A stretch of 64,000 nucleotides of DNA from Aphanomyces cochlioides (GCA_019828595.1 JAHQRK010000011.1:806001-870000); one strand, 5' to 3'; positions 9,829 to 21,209 are shown, counted from the first letter of the stretch. Numbers and translations are program-made. Notes: generated from the letters alone by a model not told the origin.

Positions 9829-11066
9829 TATATACAGCGACTTTGGCATTTACCTTGTTGTTTCGTCTTTGTCTTATGAAAAGTAACACCAATGGCGTCA
9901 TCTTCGCAACTAAAATGATCAAATCTGCAATAAACGCTTAACTTAATATTATAGAGCTGCTTTACCTTATCGTTTCAGTCGATTTCGACCTGCACATTAA
10001 GTTCCAAGAGAGAATAAGAAAGAGGTGGGTAAACCCGCCATCTGGGAGCAAGATGCTCTTTGCAGCCAAGAATTCGAATATAGCAAAATACATTAGCCGC
10101 TTTCCTGTATAGCTGTCTTCTGCATCCTGAAGACGTTGAGCGTTTCGTCGCCGTATTCCTAAATTTGTTGTACTGAGATATGCTGATAGTTTGGAGAATT
10201 TTACCACTTAATACGTCCTTTGAGTCATCATCGTAGCCTGGTGGAATTCCAATTCGCTGGTCTTTGTACAAACTCTTTATTGCGCTTCTATATCCAGAGA
10301 GGGTGCCCACAGATATGTTCTTAGTTTGCACCGACCACTCAATAAACTCAAGAAAGTCGTCATAAGTGAACACACTTAAGTTTACCGTCTTTTTGCCTGC
10401 TCGCGTGGGACATTGCATGACGATATCCTCGCTGTTGACTGCTTTGGCCCACTGCAGCACTTGATTTATGCCAGATATGTATCCCTGTTTCGTAGATTCT
10501 GCAAGGCGATTTCGTCTCGCATGTTCGATCGTGAAATCGGTCTCGCCTGCCATGGGAAGAAGATGATGAATACAGAGAACGACGGAAAAATTCGCCCAGT
10601 GGTACTCTACCATATTTTCTGAATATTATTATTCTGCAGTCCTAAAAAAATTAAAAAAAAGATTTCATCCAATAGTTGCGTATGTTTACCACGACGTTCC
10701 ACATGATATCATGCATATTTCACGGGCTAAATAAAGTCGATGCGAAACAATTTTAGTGATGCGACGACGTGTTAGCGCATCAGTATGGTCAATTTAACTA
10801 CAATTCTAGTATGCTATGTACACCATCTTCAAATGAATCACCTCACAACCATTTACCTATTTGAAATTCTTTAATAGTCTAATAACCAGTTTCAATGAGA
10901 CGAAAAGAATGGTACCGAGAATCACAGTTCGGCCACTTCCGCCCTTTGATGAGGTTTCAAATCACGCTTGCTGGAGATGTTGCAGCGAAATGGAAACCAA
11001 ATATCTCACCACGGAGAAAACAATATGCTTGGTGAGTAGTTTTTTTTAATGCCTTAAATAGGCACT

Positions 11067-11108
11067 TCATAAAAGGGGATAATAGGGTCATAAAAGGGGA
11101 TAATAGGG
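11067..11108. repeat. Tandem duplication, 21-bp unit x2
   Basis: TCATAAAAGGGGATAATAGGG occurs twice in direct succession in the 5' non-coding part of Tigger-C, about 210 bp before the transposase start. Confidence 0.8.
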
Positions 11109-11318
11109 GCCAAAGGTCTAGATAGGCTTCGTGTGGGCCATTGGATGGCGTCTGGTGGGTCAATCCCCAGGATGCGAACTTTTTTCCAGCAATTTTTTTC
11201 ATCAAGTTTTAGCGTATTCAACAATATATTTTGACTTAAATAATCTATACATGTCAATCCTCGGCTCTGATTGGCTGACTCAAAACTCCTGCCAACTTTC
11301 ACCGAAACAGTCGACACC

Positions 11319-12516
11319 ATGCGCATCTACAAGACGTACTCAATAGCCGAGAGGAAGAAGCTGCTTCTGAACTTCGATGTTTCAACCATGAGCTCCAGAT
11401 CATATGCTGAAGCGAATGGAATACCATGGACAACGTGGCGAGGCTGGCTGACGAAGAAAGAAGCGATCATGGTTTCTACACGCAATAGCAAGAGGGCAAC
11501 TCTCGGTGGTCAAGGACGCAACCAACTCATCCCGTTTGCCGACCAGCTCCACGACTACATGAACGACGTTCGCGAGAACGAGCACTATCTCACCCATACC
11601 CACATGATCACATACATGAAGATGCATCACATGGACTGGCTTGAAGAGTACCTCGACACGAAATCAAGTGATGACGCGGCCTACGCAAGCTTGGCTCGAC
11701 TATGTCAGCGCTTCTCAGCGCGTTATCGCTTCTCTCAGCGTGTCCCATGTGTGAGCAAGATGACTCAGCAAGACTTGTCGAACACACGGGACGATTTTGC
11801 AACGTCATTTTGGGAGAAGTTCCGCGCCACGGCACCTTGTGACATCATCAACGTCGATGAGACATCAATTTACTATGACATGCCACCAGGAAAGACGTTG
11901 GCCAAGGTTGTTGGTTCCTCCTATGTGGACAAGTCACAGAAGCATTTTGACCGCCTAACTGCCGTGATGTCAGTACGTTCGAATGGTATGCACCTCCAGA
12001 TGATCACTCTGATTCACAGTAGGTGACAAGCTTCCGATATTGTTTATTGTGAAAGGTGTGCCTGGAGGAAGGATTGAAGCTGAAGAGCTGCCAACATATC
12101 CACCAGGCCATATGTACGTTGTGCAAGAATCAGCTTGGATGGACAAGTATGTGTGGTCGCAATACCTCTGCGAGCTCTTGAAGTTTGAAATTATTGGCCC
12201 CTCTGTCATTTTGTGTGACAATCTCGATTGCCACGTAAACGAGGACTCATTCAACACTGTGTCGTCCGAATTATTCAGTGTTCTTGAGCCCCTCCCCAAG
12301 AATTCTACAAGTGTATGCCAGCCATTGGATGTCGGTGTAATGGGACCGCTTAAGAGTAAGTTACGAGCGAAGTGGCTACGTGAAGCTCCAGTTGTATCTG
12401 CTGCCGAGAAGCGACTGGCCATAATCAAGCGAACGATTGAGGTGTGGGATGACATGCCTTGTGATGTTATCAGTCGATCGTTCGAGAAGGCTCTGCCAAA
12501 GATCACTATTTTGTAG
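11319..12516 (+). CDS. Tigger-C transposase (two exons, 386 aa)
   Basis: Join of 11319-11985 and 12023-12516. The 37-bp intron (GTATGC...CAGTAG) joins SVRSNG to DKLPILFIVKG in frame. The N-terminal HTH (YSIAERKKLLLNF, SYAEANGIPWTTWRGWL) is followed by the DDE_1 catalytic domain: NVDETSIYYD with the first Asp near residue 185, VILCDNLDCH with the second, and CQPLDVGVMGPLKSKL with the third (DDD type). The protein ends FEKALPKITIL. The start is ATG 11319 (MRIYKTYSIAERK); an upstream non-ATG extension is not needed. No frameshift or stop was found. The length is normal for compact pogo-like transposases. It probably acts on the 34-bp repeats at 10573 and 12769. Confidence 0.88.
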
Positions 12517-12771
12517 AACCATTAGACTGGCGGTTTTGTAAAAATTGCATCGATTCATTTCTGGGTGTCGATTTTGTCGACCGAATTTGTGTCTCGTCGT
12601 CGTCGGCAATGTCAATTTTTATTGGCTGAATAATAGCCAATGAATCTAATCGATCTCATTTCAATATAATTAAAATAGCGTCAAACGTGAACATGAATAA
12701 TATAATTGTCTATACAAACTTTCATATAAAGAGGTAGTACCACTGGGCGAATTTTTCCGTCGTTCTCTGTA

Positions 12772-14064
12772 GACCTGAAACTCGAAATCGAATATTTATC
12801 CTATTTCTTCCAATAGTCTTAAAGGATTGATTCACCATGCACGCTGCACCACGAATTCTTTCGTTTCAGAACAATTATATAGCATACATATTCCAAGACT
12901 AATGAGTCATCATAAATCCAAAAAAACTGAAAATACCAGGCTCTCTGCACGGTGATACGGTTAATTTAACCTGTTCGCCACTTTGTTTTCCGGATTATGG
13001 GAAAATTAACGAATACGGATAATTATCCGGTTTTTTTGTCATCTTTTGAGTTCGACCATTGGATGACGTCAGTACCAGAGATATAGGGAGCTGGCGCCAC
13101 GATACAAAGCAACTCTCGAAGGAAGTTTATGTTTTTACCCAAGCACTGGCCAAAACGAACAATTTTCGTCCGGATAACTATGTGGAAGGTGCATCACTTT
13201 GATAAAGATCCATGTGTCCCCTGCACTTTCCCTGAACTTGAAGGTGAAAAGGTGTGGATTGGACGATGTCTGATAACCGAAAAGATTGAAATAAATTCGC
13301 CCAATATGGCATTATAAATTCAATATTTGAGATGGACATTATGACGGTTTTATGGATCGCCAGTGCCTCGACATGTCTGTAAATGCCTCAAAACATGTTA
13401 CTGCCAATTTATGAGCTTTTGGTCGGGATATACTCGTTCCAACATGCCATTTCACGAAATGTAAAAAGGTTTTACCTCCATTTTGAATATTCCATACTTG
13501 GTTGATCCCAATTTATCTGAAAATGACATATTGTTGATTTGATATTGTCCTTTTCAGTGAAATGTGGACTTGGCAGGTCATTGGCCAAATCGCATATTAA
13601 TCGACTATACTTAATTTAATATGAAATATCGTATAGTATACAAAGTTAAGTACAATTTCTTCCAGGCAATGGTACTGAGCTAAGTTCACTAACACCTGCA
13701 TCCCAGAATACCGTCATGTATGATTTCTACGCCCAATACAACCTCGTTATGAAGTGTCAAGACGCCGCGCGTATCTTCCGCGAGTCAGCGTCCATCATGG
13801 CCTGGCCTTTCCCCAAGTCATAAAATTAAGGTGATTTGATTGGTCAAAATATTGAAAATACTGCTATATGATTGGCTAGTCGATTGTTAGTCGATTCTGC
13901 GAAGTCGATTCGATTCGACAGCCCAGTCCAATTTGGAATCGAATGCATAATACGAATTTCCAGATCGAATCACGCCAGCGGATCGATTCTCCAATCGACG
14001 CCATTGGCTAATAAATATTTTGGGCAATTGTGATTGGCTGAATATACTTTGAGAGAAAGTACTG
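12772..14064. other. Gene-free interval
   Basis: AT-rich sequence without a supportable gene. It includes another CCGGATAATTATCCGG-like near-palindrome (13013-13030) and a run of GATTGGCT and TCGATT repeats (13860-14030). Short frames such as 13129-13317 show no recognisable motif. Confidence 0.5.
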
Positions 14065-14067
14065 TTA

Positions 14068-16350
14068 GGCCCTGGTCGGGGAATAATAACAGAACCAAGT
14101 CCTACTGTTTTTTATCCGTATAGATATCCGGATCTTGCTTGGTCCACAGTTTTGTGGTCGGGGAATCCTTCACCTCTGTTCTTTTCGTCAATCAAGGCGG
14201 CCATTGTCATCACCGCTGCAGCTTCAACTGGTTTGGCTGTTGCATTTACCATCGCACCACACAGCTTGTGCTCTTCCCTTTCCCTTCTGCGCACGTCCAT
14301 ACTTCGCTGGAGCTCGCGCTGCACTGACGGAGGGAGGTGGGTCGGGTCTTGGATCGCTCACAGGGTTCGCTGGACCACCTATGGATGTGTCAGCAATGGC
14401 AATGACGTGTGCGTACATGCTTATCGAATGTGGAATGACATCCAGAAGTAATCTAGACATGCGTTCAAATATCTCTGGCTAGAATACTACCAACAATTGA
14501 CGTCACACAGAATCACCTCTGTCGTGTGTGGCCTCGACCGAGGTCCTCGACCTCGGCTCAAAATCAGTAGATCTCAAACTGAAATAGTCAGTAATAGATT
14601 GCAGTCGATGTAAATCCACAATGACATCACATTTCCGAAAATACTCGATCTTCTCGTGATCCACCCATCTTCTTGAGTTGTACTGCGCCATCTGACACAT
14701 TCATCTGTATTCTTTACTAGTAGCTACAAACATGAAAATCACGCTCATTTCTCAAATGATGGTGTGATCGCATTCTCAAGCCATTTGTTGAGTGCTGGCG
14801 TTGGCTGGTGGTGCAAGTAAAGACACTGGTGGCACAAAACAATCAATCGTCAAGAATCTGAGCTTACGGGACGACCATATTTCCTTCGCTTGTGGAGACA
14901 ACGAGTCGTTAATCAACAAAATCCATAGCCATTGTGTTTGCGTCGACTGAGACTGCGAATTCAGTCGATGCAATTGCAACCGCTATGGGATTTAGTTGTT
15001 TGTATGGACAGGCCATCGAGACAAGCTACACACGAGAGAGCCATGACAAGAACATGTATTATGTAGGAGTTACGATGAATCATGGACTTTATCTCTTAAC
15101 TGACTTCACCGAAGCTATTGTCCAGATCACTGTTGTAGCCGCTGTCGCCTGGCATACCCATGATAGACGGTTGTATGCGCAGTCGGCGTTTTTCACGATA
15201 GCGCTTCTGGGTGGACTTTCGACTTTCGATTATGTCACCCTTCGATTATGTCACGGCCAATATGCTTCAAACAAGCGAGATACATGATGAAATCGTCGCC
15301 ATCTTGACCACGTAAGCGGTGTAATTGGACGTGAACATTGATAAGCGCGACGCAACACCTAAATATGGGCTCATAGAGCTCAAAGCTCCATCGAAACTTG
15401 TCGGAAACTATTGCCATATATGGGATGTTAGTTTGTTGGAAAGTCACATCAGTAGTGTAATGAGCACAAGGAAAATGGTGGAAACAATTGCCCGAGAGCA
15501 CCGACTTTGCCATAGTTCCACTTTTCATTTGCCGATTCGACAAATTCTTGATACAAAATGGGAGCCACCAAGCGCAAAAACTTTGTAATCATGGTTTGGA
15601 ATGTCGGTGTCTGCATGTCAAACGTGTTTACCATAACGTCCCAATGGCCAGCATGCTTAAATACAGCAAGAAGCATAAACAACGCGTCTTTGCCATTCAC
15701 GGATCTCTTTTTTCCACGTCCAATGTTCCAATTGGAGTCGACTTTTTCACAAACTTCGGACCAAATGCGATTGAATTCGGTAGCGCTGAAGTTGGTTAGA
15801 GTGCGTATGCCATCAGAGCCATTTGAGTTTAAGTGTAGGTCAAACACTGGACAAGGTGAGTCGCTCTCTTCATCAGAGTCGTCCCAACGAGCATCCGCAA
15901 ACATCCGCCGTCGTTGTTGACGTTCTTGGTCAGCTTCAGCGAGTCTTAGAACGGCTTGGGTAGCCTTGCGCTTGCGTGCGGAGGAGATGGACATGGTTTT
16001 CTCGAACGTTCAGAATCAATAATGAATTAACCGACCCATACAACAAAGGACTCTTCTTTTCTGCCGAGATTCAGTGATCGACAGAAGATCGACGAATTCC
16101 AGAATTGGATAGTATTTCGAGAAAACTCTATCAGTTCGAAAAATATGAGGAAATGTATGGTATACTCAGTTATCATGCGAATGAGATATGGTTTTTTAGA
16201 GGTCGAAGAGTCTTGTCGAAGATGCTCACTATTTGTTTGAAAGGTCTAGTGAACTGAGGTGGTAGCGAACAAAGGCAGAAAGTGCATTATCCGGATACCG
16301 GTGAATATTGACCAATCATAGTGCAGTCACCTGAGTTCCTGACCAGGGCC
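14068..16350. mobile_element. PIF/Harbinger-type element, degraded (2,283 bp)
   Basis: The ends share a 10-bp terminal inverted repeat (GGCCCTGGTC) and both are flanked by TTA (14065-14067 and 16351-16353), the 3-bp TWA target duplication of PIF/Harbinger. The transposase remnant inside (15235-15994, minus) fits that superfamily. A second open region (14112-14482, minus) may be the accessory gene but is not recognisable. Confidence 0.7.
15235..15994 (-). pseudogene. HARBI1-like (DDE_Tnp_4) transposase remnant
   Basis: Starts at 15994 with a basic N-terminus and an acidic stretch (WDDSDEESDS), then LTNFSATEFNRIW and GKDALFMLLAVFKHAGHWDV. The latter resembles the helical region before the DDE nuclease in Harbinger-like transposases of oomycetes. 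Near 15500 the frame changes; the next frame has FPCAHYTTDVTFQQTNIP, corresponding to the first catalytic Asp region (TDVTFQQ). The remaining catalytic Asp and Glu cannot be placed, so the gene is truncated and frameshifted. It is the only recognisable gene of the TTA-flanked element 14068-16350. Family assignment rests on TDVTFQQ and the element ends. Confidence 0.6.
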
Positions 16351-16361
16351 TTATAATTTAA

Positions 16362-16565
16362 AGGCCTGTTTGGTTCCAGTGAAAATTTCATGAAATTTGC
16401 CACTTTTCGGCCAGTTTGATGTCAATTTTTTGTCATTTCAGAGTCCTATTTCATGAAATAAATATACAGGTCAGACCTATATAAGTGTAATGACATTTTG
16501 TACGAACATTCTGCGACATTTGTCATTTTATGAAATTTCACAGAAAAAAATTCACCAAACAGGCC
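16362..16565. mobile_element. MITE-1 (204 bp, Harbinger-like ends)
   Basis: Inverted ends AGGCCTGTTTGGT / ACCAAACAGGCC, flanked by TAA on the left (16359-16361) and right (16566-16568). No coding capacity. The internal sequence is rich in ATGAAATTT and its complement. Confidence 0.75.
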
Positions 16566-16568
16566 TAA

Positions 16569-17187
16569 GTGCATCTCCAGCAGTCTCTGAATCCTTCTCT
16601 GAAACTGACTTTTTTCTGATTCCTGTGGATAATTTCAGGGAAAACACCTCCAGCAGTCTCTGGTTTTGACTCTGAAACTGGTTCTCAGGACAACGTGACA
16701 CTGAGTTTCGAGCGCCGCCACTGAGTTTTGAGCCAAAAAGTCAGGGTTTTGGGACCAAAACTCAGAGGCACTGACTTTAGTTTCATATTCAGACTTATTA
16801 TGGTATACAAAATACTAGATATTCACGTTTTATTGGCATGGATGGACGGCAAAGAGAGCTGCACTATGCCGTCACTCTCTTGATGACCTAGTTTTATAAC
16901 ATTACGCATATCTTCATCATCTCCTGACTCTTCATGGCGCAGGACGCAAGAACCCTCGAGAACTTGGAGCGCCAGCCAGCTGCTGGCTCTGTTCTTGCTG
17001 CATTACAGGTGAACATGTCATTGCACAAATTAATATAGTATTTAAAATTAGAGGTTTCTGAGCTTTAAATTCCGAGACTGCTGTGAAAATATCGACACTG
17101 AAACTCAAACTCAGTTTTCTGTGCAACTCTTGCCCCTGGATCTCAGGTAAAATTCAGTTTCAGATTCAGTGACTGCTGTGGATGCTC
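16569..17187. mobile_element. MITE-2 (619 bp, Harbinger-like ends)
   Basis: Inverted ends GTGCATCTCCAGCAGTCTCT and (complement) GAGCATCCACAGCAGTCACT, with TAA on both sides (16566-16568, 17188-17190). Internal repeats of CTGAAACT and CTGAGTTT. No gene. Its left TAA is also the right TAA of MITE-1. Confidence 0.75.
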
Positions 17188-17443
17188 TAAGAGAAAGTAC
17201 TAGTACAGCGGCCTGGTAAAAATACACGTATAGTGGTACTCTGATTTGATTGGACGAGAAGTCCAATCTTCCGCATATTGATTTTAACAGTAATCCCTAA
17301 ACTCAATAACCTTTCAGAACTCATTCTAAACATTTTTCTCAACAACAGAAAAGCGCAAGTAAAGTCCCTTAAAATAGAATCAACTACAATAAATAATAAA
17401 AAAACATGATATCACAATTCGCAAAACATGAAAAATGGGCAAT

Positions 17444-18495
17444 TCACTGCGCAGACGTGAAGGAGCAAACTACACATATTGATAAATAGTGTTGATATGA
17501 AAAACATATATTAGTGTGATTTACATCTTTAGGAATTGCCTTCTCAAATGCTTTCTTGATTGTTTCTGGGGTGATCAATTCCCAGGCCTTGATTGCTCGA
17601 TTGATGCAGGCCATGCGCTTTTCAACTGCGCTTGAAAGGTGATAGGACTCTTGAAGCCATAAATTCCTCAATTTGGCTTTGAAAGGACCCATCACCCCCA
17701 CGTCCAACGGTTGCAAAACGGACGTCATACTTGGGGAGGGTTCAAACTATCGAAGACAATTCTTCTTCGATGTATTGAATGTTTCTCGGCATTCGATGTG
17801 CCTCGAAATTGTCCATCAAGATCAACGATGGCCTTACAATTTCAGGTCTAACACTAATAAATGAAAACAGTATAAAAGTATATTACCTTAAAATAGTGTC
17901 TAAGTAAAATTTCCATCCATCCACGCATTCTTCTGAACGGCGTAAAAATGGCCAGAGGGATATGTACGCAGCTCGCTGGCGTCAATATAGCCTCCAGGTT
18001 TTCCTTTGACAACAAAAAGAATTGGTAATTTATCACCTAAATAGAGTTAGTGAGACTGTTTTCAGATAATTTTACCGTTACGTTTCGCTGCTAGAACGCC
18101 GTTAGACGGCAGGATTTGTCTGCATGGGAAATGCTGGCATCTCCCCCCTTTTTAGCAAGGATGTACCGTGGGGGGGTGTCAAAAAAGATACCAGTTTCGT
18201 CACAATTGATGACGTCACTGTCATCAAAGTGATCATTGTCGACCCAAAATTCGTCGAGGAATTTCGAACGAAGCGTTTGCGTTGTTGTCAACGCTTTTGC
18301 AGTTGAGGCTCTACGGCGCGAAAAGCCGTGCCTATAAACGAAATCCCTACATAAATTGAATAAAGATTTATAAGGATCCTCTTTCGAGGCAGAATACTCC
18401 GTTACCCACTCCTGGTGATTAGCTTTAACTTGCTGAACTACATGGTAAGTCGTCAAGGGAAAGTTCTTCTCCCTCATTGCAACCATGTAGTCCAA
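17444..18495 (-). pseudogene. Tigger-B transposase, catalytic part
   Basis: Reads LLDYMVAMREKNFPL at the 5' end, then VINCDETGIFFDTPP (first Asp). A short intron follows (GTAAAATTATC...TTTAG, about 18038-18076), then GDKLPILFVVKGKPGG, LRTYPSGHFYAVQ, LILMDNFEAHRMP (second Asp) and LQPLDVGVMGPFKAKL (third Asp). The frame is lost after MDGNF and before the third Asp, so this copy is dead. It is clearly a relative of the intact Tigger-C gene, which has the same intron position at the GDKLPIL junction. The N-terminal part is 6 kb away (24543-24813). Confidence 0.8.
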
Positions 18496-18497
18496 TA

Positions 18498-19168
18498 GTA
18501 CTCTGGTCCGAAATGATTGTTACATTGCATATTTTTTGGAGTACAATTCTTGTTAACTTGGTTTTAGTATGAAACAGTTTGAAGAATTTATCAAATTTTA
18601 GCATATTTAAATTAAAGTATTATTCATAAAAGATAAAATAGGCATACAAAATAGTAAATATACATATGACCTAACGATATTGGAGACCTCATCACATTTA
18701 GCTTTGCTCACGTCTCTAGGCGCCATATTTGGCCCTGCAAATGCATACAAACTTATTCAATATGTTCCAGTGATGCGTGGACGGACACAGGAGCTCACAG
18801 GGTCGCTGGAAAAGGGCCTTAGAGCCAGACCATTCGGTTTGAGTTGTGAGCATCGAATTTGAGCGTCTTGATCGATAGTCTCTCAAATAATACATCGGAG
18901 ACTAAGTGATCTATTTGTGTGTGCGGTGGGACCGCGTTTCATTGCGATTTGATTCACTGGCGGAAGATTTTCTGTAATTTGAATCAGAGGACAAACTTTG
19001 AGGCATTGTTTCTCCTGCATGGCAATGAATTTCGCCTGAATATATATATCCAATCAAAGAGGAGATAAAGCACTTTCATTTGCACCAATCAAATGTAGAA
19101 TTCCTCAAAGAGGACCAACGAAACTCCACTGAAAAGTCTAATGTGACAATCATCGCGGACCAGAGTAG
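18498..19168. mobile_element. MITE-3 (671 bp, TA-flanked) inside Tigger-B
   Basis: Inverted ends (G/C)TACTCTGGTCCG followed by a further imperfect match (AATGATTGTTACATT versus its complement), flanked by TA (18496-18497 and 19169-19170). No coding sequence is recognisable. The TA duplication and ends fit a mariner/pogo-mobilised MITE. Confidence 0.7.
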
Positions 19169-19465
19169 TAAGTCCTAATATAACAATAGAGAGTTTTCGC
19201 AAAATGGGATTATATGATAAATTGAATTATATTTATAGTCAAAACCTATAGTATAATCCTTGCTTTATTTCATTTCGCAAATCAAAAAGAATTATAAAGT
19301 CGGTCATCTAAAAATATAATTGGTTGCGAGGGTTCAGACTGCACTGGTTCACCCTCACATTTGTACTTTGTGTGTGGAATGAAGTTGCATTAGCTGGTAC
19401 TTCTCGCTGCGGGAGATGACGATCTCACTTACTTACTTCTCGATCGCAGCATCCGTGAGAGACTC

Positions 19466-19972
19466 ATGATCCCTCATGAGCGCTTTCATCTAGATTCAGT
19501 GTGTGAGCAGACTAGCATTGCATTGTTCCGTTTTTCCAAGTCGGAAATAGAGAGACTACTTGTGTGCATGCGTTTACCTGAGGTGTTTATCACTCATGAC
19601 AGGATCAATGTGAAGGCTCACGAAGGTCTTTTGATAGTACTACGACGTTTGAGCTACCCCAATCGCTGGATTGATATTGCTGTTATGTTTGGACGCAGTG
19701 TTCCCACGCTGTGTAAACTCTTTCTACACGTCGTCAATGCTATATATTCAAAGTACAGTCAAAAGTTAGAGTTTGACGCTGACATGCTTCGTTTATGCGG
19801 TGTAGCCTCAATGAAAGCCAAGATGTATCTCATGGGTGTGCTCTTCACTAACTGCCTGAATTGCGTGCGGTGTGGCAACCAAGCCAGTCGCTTCTTCGAA
19901 CTCGATCCGCCATCTCTTGAAAATTACTTTGTTAAACTGCTTAATTCATTTTATCCAAAATACCATTATTAA
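19466..19972 (+). pseudogene. HARBI1-like (PIF/Harbinger) transposase, N-terminal fragment
   Basis: From ATG 19466, 168 codons read FRFSKSEIERLLVCMRLPEV, GLLIVLRRLSYPNRWIDIA, MFGRSVPTLCKLFLHVVNAI. This is the characteristic helical region upstream of the DDE_Tnp_4 nuclease in Harbinger-like transposases. After residue 115 the sequence loses similarity (the FIDGT catalytic block is absent) and stops at 19972. It lies 114 bp from the 3' end of a Myb/SANT-like gene on the opposite strand, the usual two-gene layout of Harbinger elements. Probably inactive. Confidence 0.72.
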
Positions 19973-20085
19973 CTTAATATAAATGAACTATAATAAATTT
20001 CATGTAAAAGTTAAAATAAAGATATGAATTTATTAAGATAAAGTGAACTATTTTCATTTAACCTCTTGTGTCAAAAACAACGCAT

Positions 20086-20772
20086 TTACTTGGTCATCTT
20101 ATCAATGATCTTTGACATCATCTGCATCTGCTGCTGCTGAAGAATCAAGGTTTGCTCATTAAGAGTCAATTGGCGTGCTTCAAGCTCAAGCCGCTGCTTC
20201 TTTGCACTCGCCTGGTATTCAAGTTCTATAGCTCGCTGTCGCTGTTGGACTAAGAGATACTCATGAATGTCGAACTTGGGCTTGTCGTCCATCTTGGCGC
20301 GATCGACGGTAGCCATGGCAGCATCACGAATTGCGCGTCCGCCTTCATCATTCGCCTTGTTGATGTGAACTTTAATTGTCTTCTGGTCGATACGATTGCG
20401 CACACGCTCTTCCATCAGCTCGTCGTACTCGACCACGAGCTGCGTTTTCTCGTCAATGTCTTCTTCTACACCTACTCGTATAAGATCAAAATCGTTTCTC
20501 GTGTGCGTTTGACGCAGTCGATACATACCTGATGCCGACTTAGACTGCTTCTCTTTCAGCAAGAAAGCATCATGAATCACTTTCACTCGGCGACGCAAGG
20601 AATGTGCAGTGACGTCCATGCCTTGTTGAACAAGTCGAATTGCAATGCCACGCCACTGTTGGGATTCCTTCGAGTCCATCTTGAATATTCCGTCGTCGCT
20701 AAGAACTTCTTGGAGGACTTTGATGTCGTCTTCCTCACTGAACGCAAAGCGGGTTTTGCGTTCCTTCTTCAC
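20086..20772 (-). CDS. Myb/SANT-like accessory protein of Harbinger-type element
   Basis: 228 codons. The N-terminus is basic and has a trihelix/SANT-like segment (FAFSEEDDIKVLQEVLSDDG, WRGIAIRLVQQG, HSLRRRVKVIHDAFLLKEKQ). The middle is charged, and the C-terminal 70 residues form a Gln/Arg/Leu-rich coiled coil (VQQRQRAIELEYQASAKKQR through LILQQQQMQMMSKIIDKM). In PIF/Harbinger elements a Myb-like partner binds the transposase and carries it to DNA; convergence on the HARBI1-like gene at 19466 suggests the same role here. The annotated start is the first codon of the frame and may be non-ATG, so an internal Met is possible. A host gene of the same fold cannot be fully excluded. Confidence 0.65.
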   Translation of the reverse strand: MKKERKTRFAFSEEDDIKVLQEVLSDDGIFKMDSKESQQWRGIAIRLVQQGMDVTAHSLRRRVKVIHDAFLLKEKQSKSASGMYRLRQTHTRNDFDLIRVGVEEDIDEKTQLVVEYDELMEERVRNRIDQKTIKVHINKANDEGGRAIRDAAMATVDRAKMDDKPKFDIHEYLLVQQRQRAIELEYQASAKKQRLELEARQLTLNEQTLILQQQQMQMMSKIIDKMTK

Positions 20773-21209
20773 TTCACATTCACGCGGGCTTCAGAGTCGT
20801 CCTCGGCTGCCGTTTCGTCTTCATCCTAGCTTGATGATCCTTGACAGGTCGATGCGGTCTTGGCGATGGTTGTGGTCTTGGTAGTCGTCTTCTTGGATGC
20901 AGTGTTCATTGTTCCAAAGTGTACTTTAAGGAGGTCCAGTGAAGCTCTCCTGTACAAATAAATATATTTATTGAGATAAGATGTGACAGGTTGTGAATTT
21001 ATAGAGGTTTTGGAAGGGTATTATAGAGAGGTGTCCAAAGTCAAATTCACTTGGGACTTTGATTATAGAATATCGAGTTGTACGGTATACTGCAAAAAAT
21101 TATAGGTATATTCAAATTTAACGTTATTCGAGGGGTTGCGCAAAATCCACGAAAAAACCGTGTTTCTTAATCTTTTATTCAATTTGACAGTATTGACTCT
21201 GGCTGGTTG

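Larger units (their letters stand above)
7182..10551 (-). pseudogene. Crypton-A tyrosine recombinase gene, interrupted by Tigger-A
   Basis: Encodes the mobile-element integrase of a Crypton (DNA transposition by tyrosine recombinase). Likely start MAGETDF at 10551, followed by a SAM-like core-binding region (STKQGYISGINQVL, LSGYRSAIKSLYK), then LILSWNLMCRSKSTE with the first catalytic Arg. A 44-bp intron follows (GTAAAG...TTGCAG, about 9906-9949), then FDHFSCEDDAIGV and KTKTKQQ. A second short intron holds the whole Tigger-A element (7959-9828). Coding resumes as GTTNKDPKHCFANPLKPAI, then a 37-bp intron, then GTHSVRKG, CGWSLG and ERYFRY with the catalytic Tyr. The exons around the Tigger join in frame once both introns are removed. 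Another frame change lies between about 10210 and 10100. The GCR1_C tail is displaced to 3654-4168. The gene cannot be functional as it stands. Confidence 0.78.
10573..12769 (+). mobile_element. Tigger-C, apparently intact pogo-type transposon (2,197 bp)
   Basis: Perfect 34-bp terminal inverted repeats beginning CAGAGAACGACGGAAAAATT, flanked by TA on both sides (10571-10572, 12770-12771). The transposase gene inside (11319-12516) is uninterrupted apart from one canonical intron. Perfect ends, a clean target duplication and an open gene indicate a young and potentially active copy. It sits immediately upstream of the Crypton-A start, in the same repeat stack. Confidence 0.9.

Noticed and set aside
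14112..14482. Several overlapping ORFs on both strands in the Harbinger element
   Set aside because: Charged minus-strand frames could be the Myb-like partner, but no SANT motif could be identified; not called as a gene.
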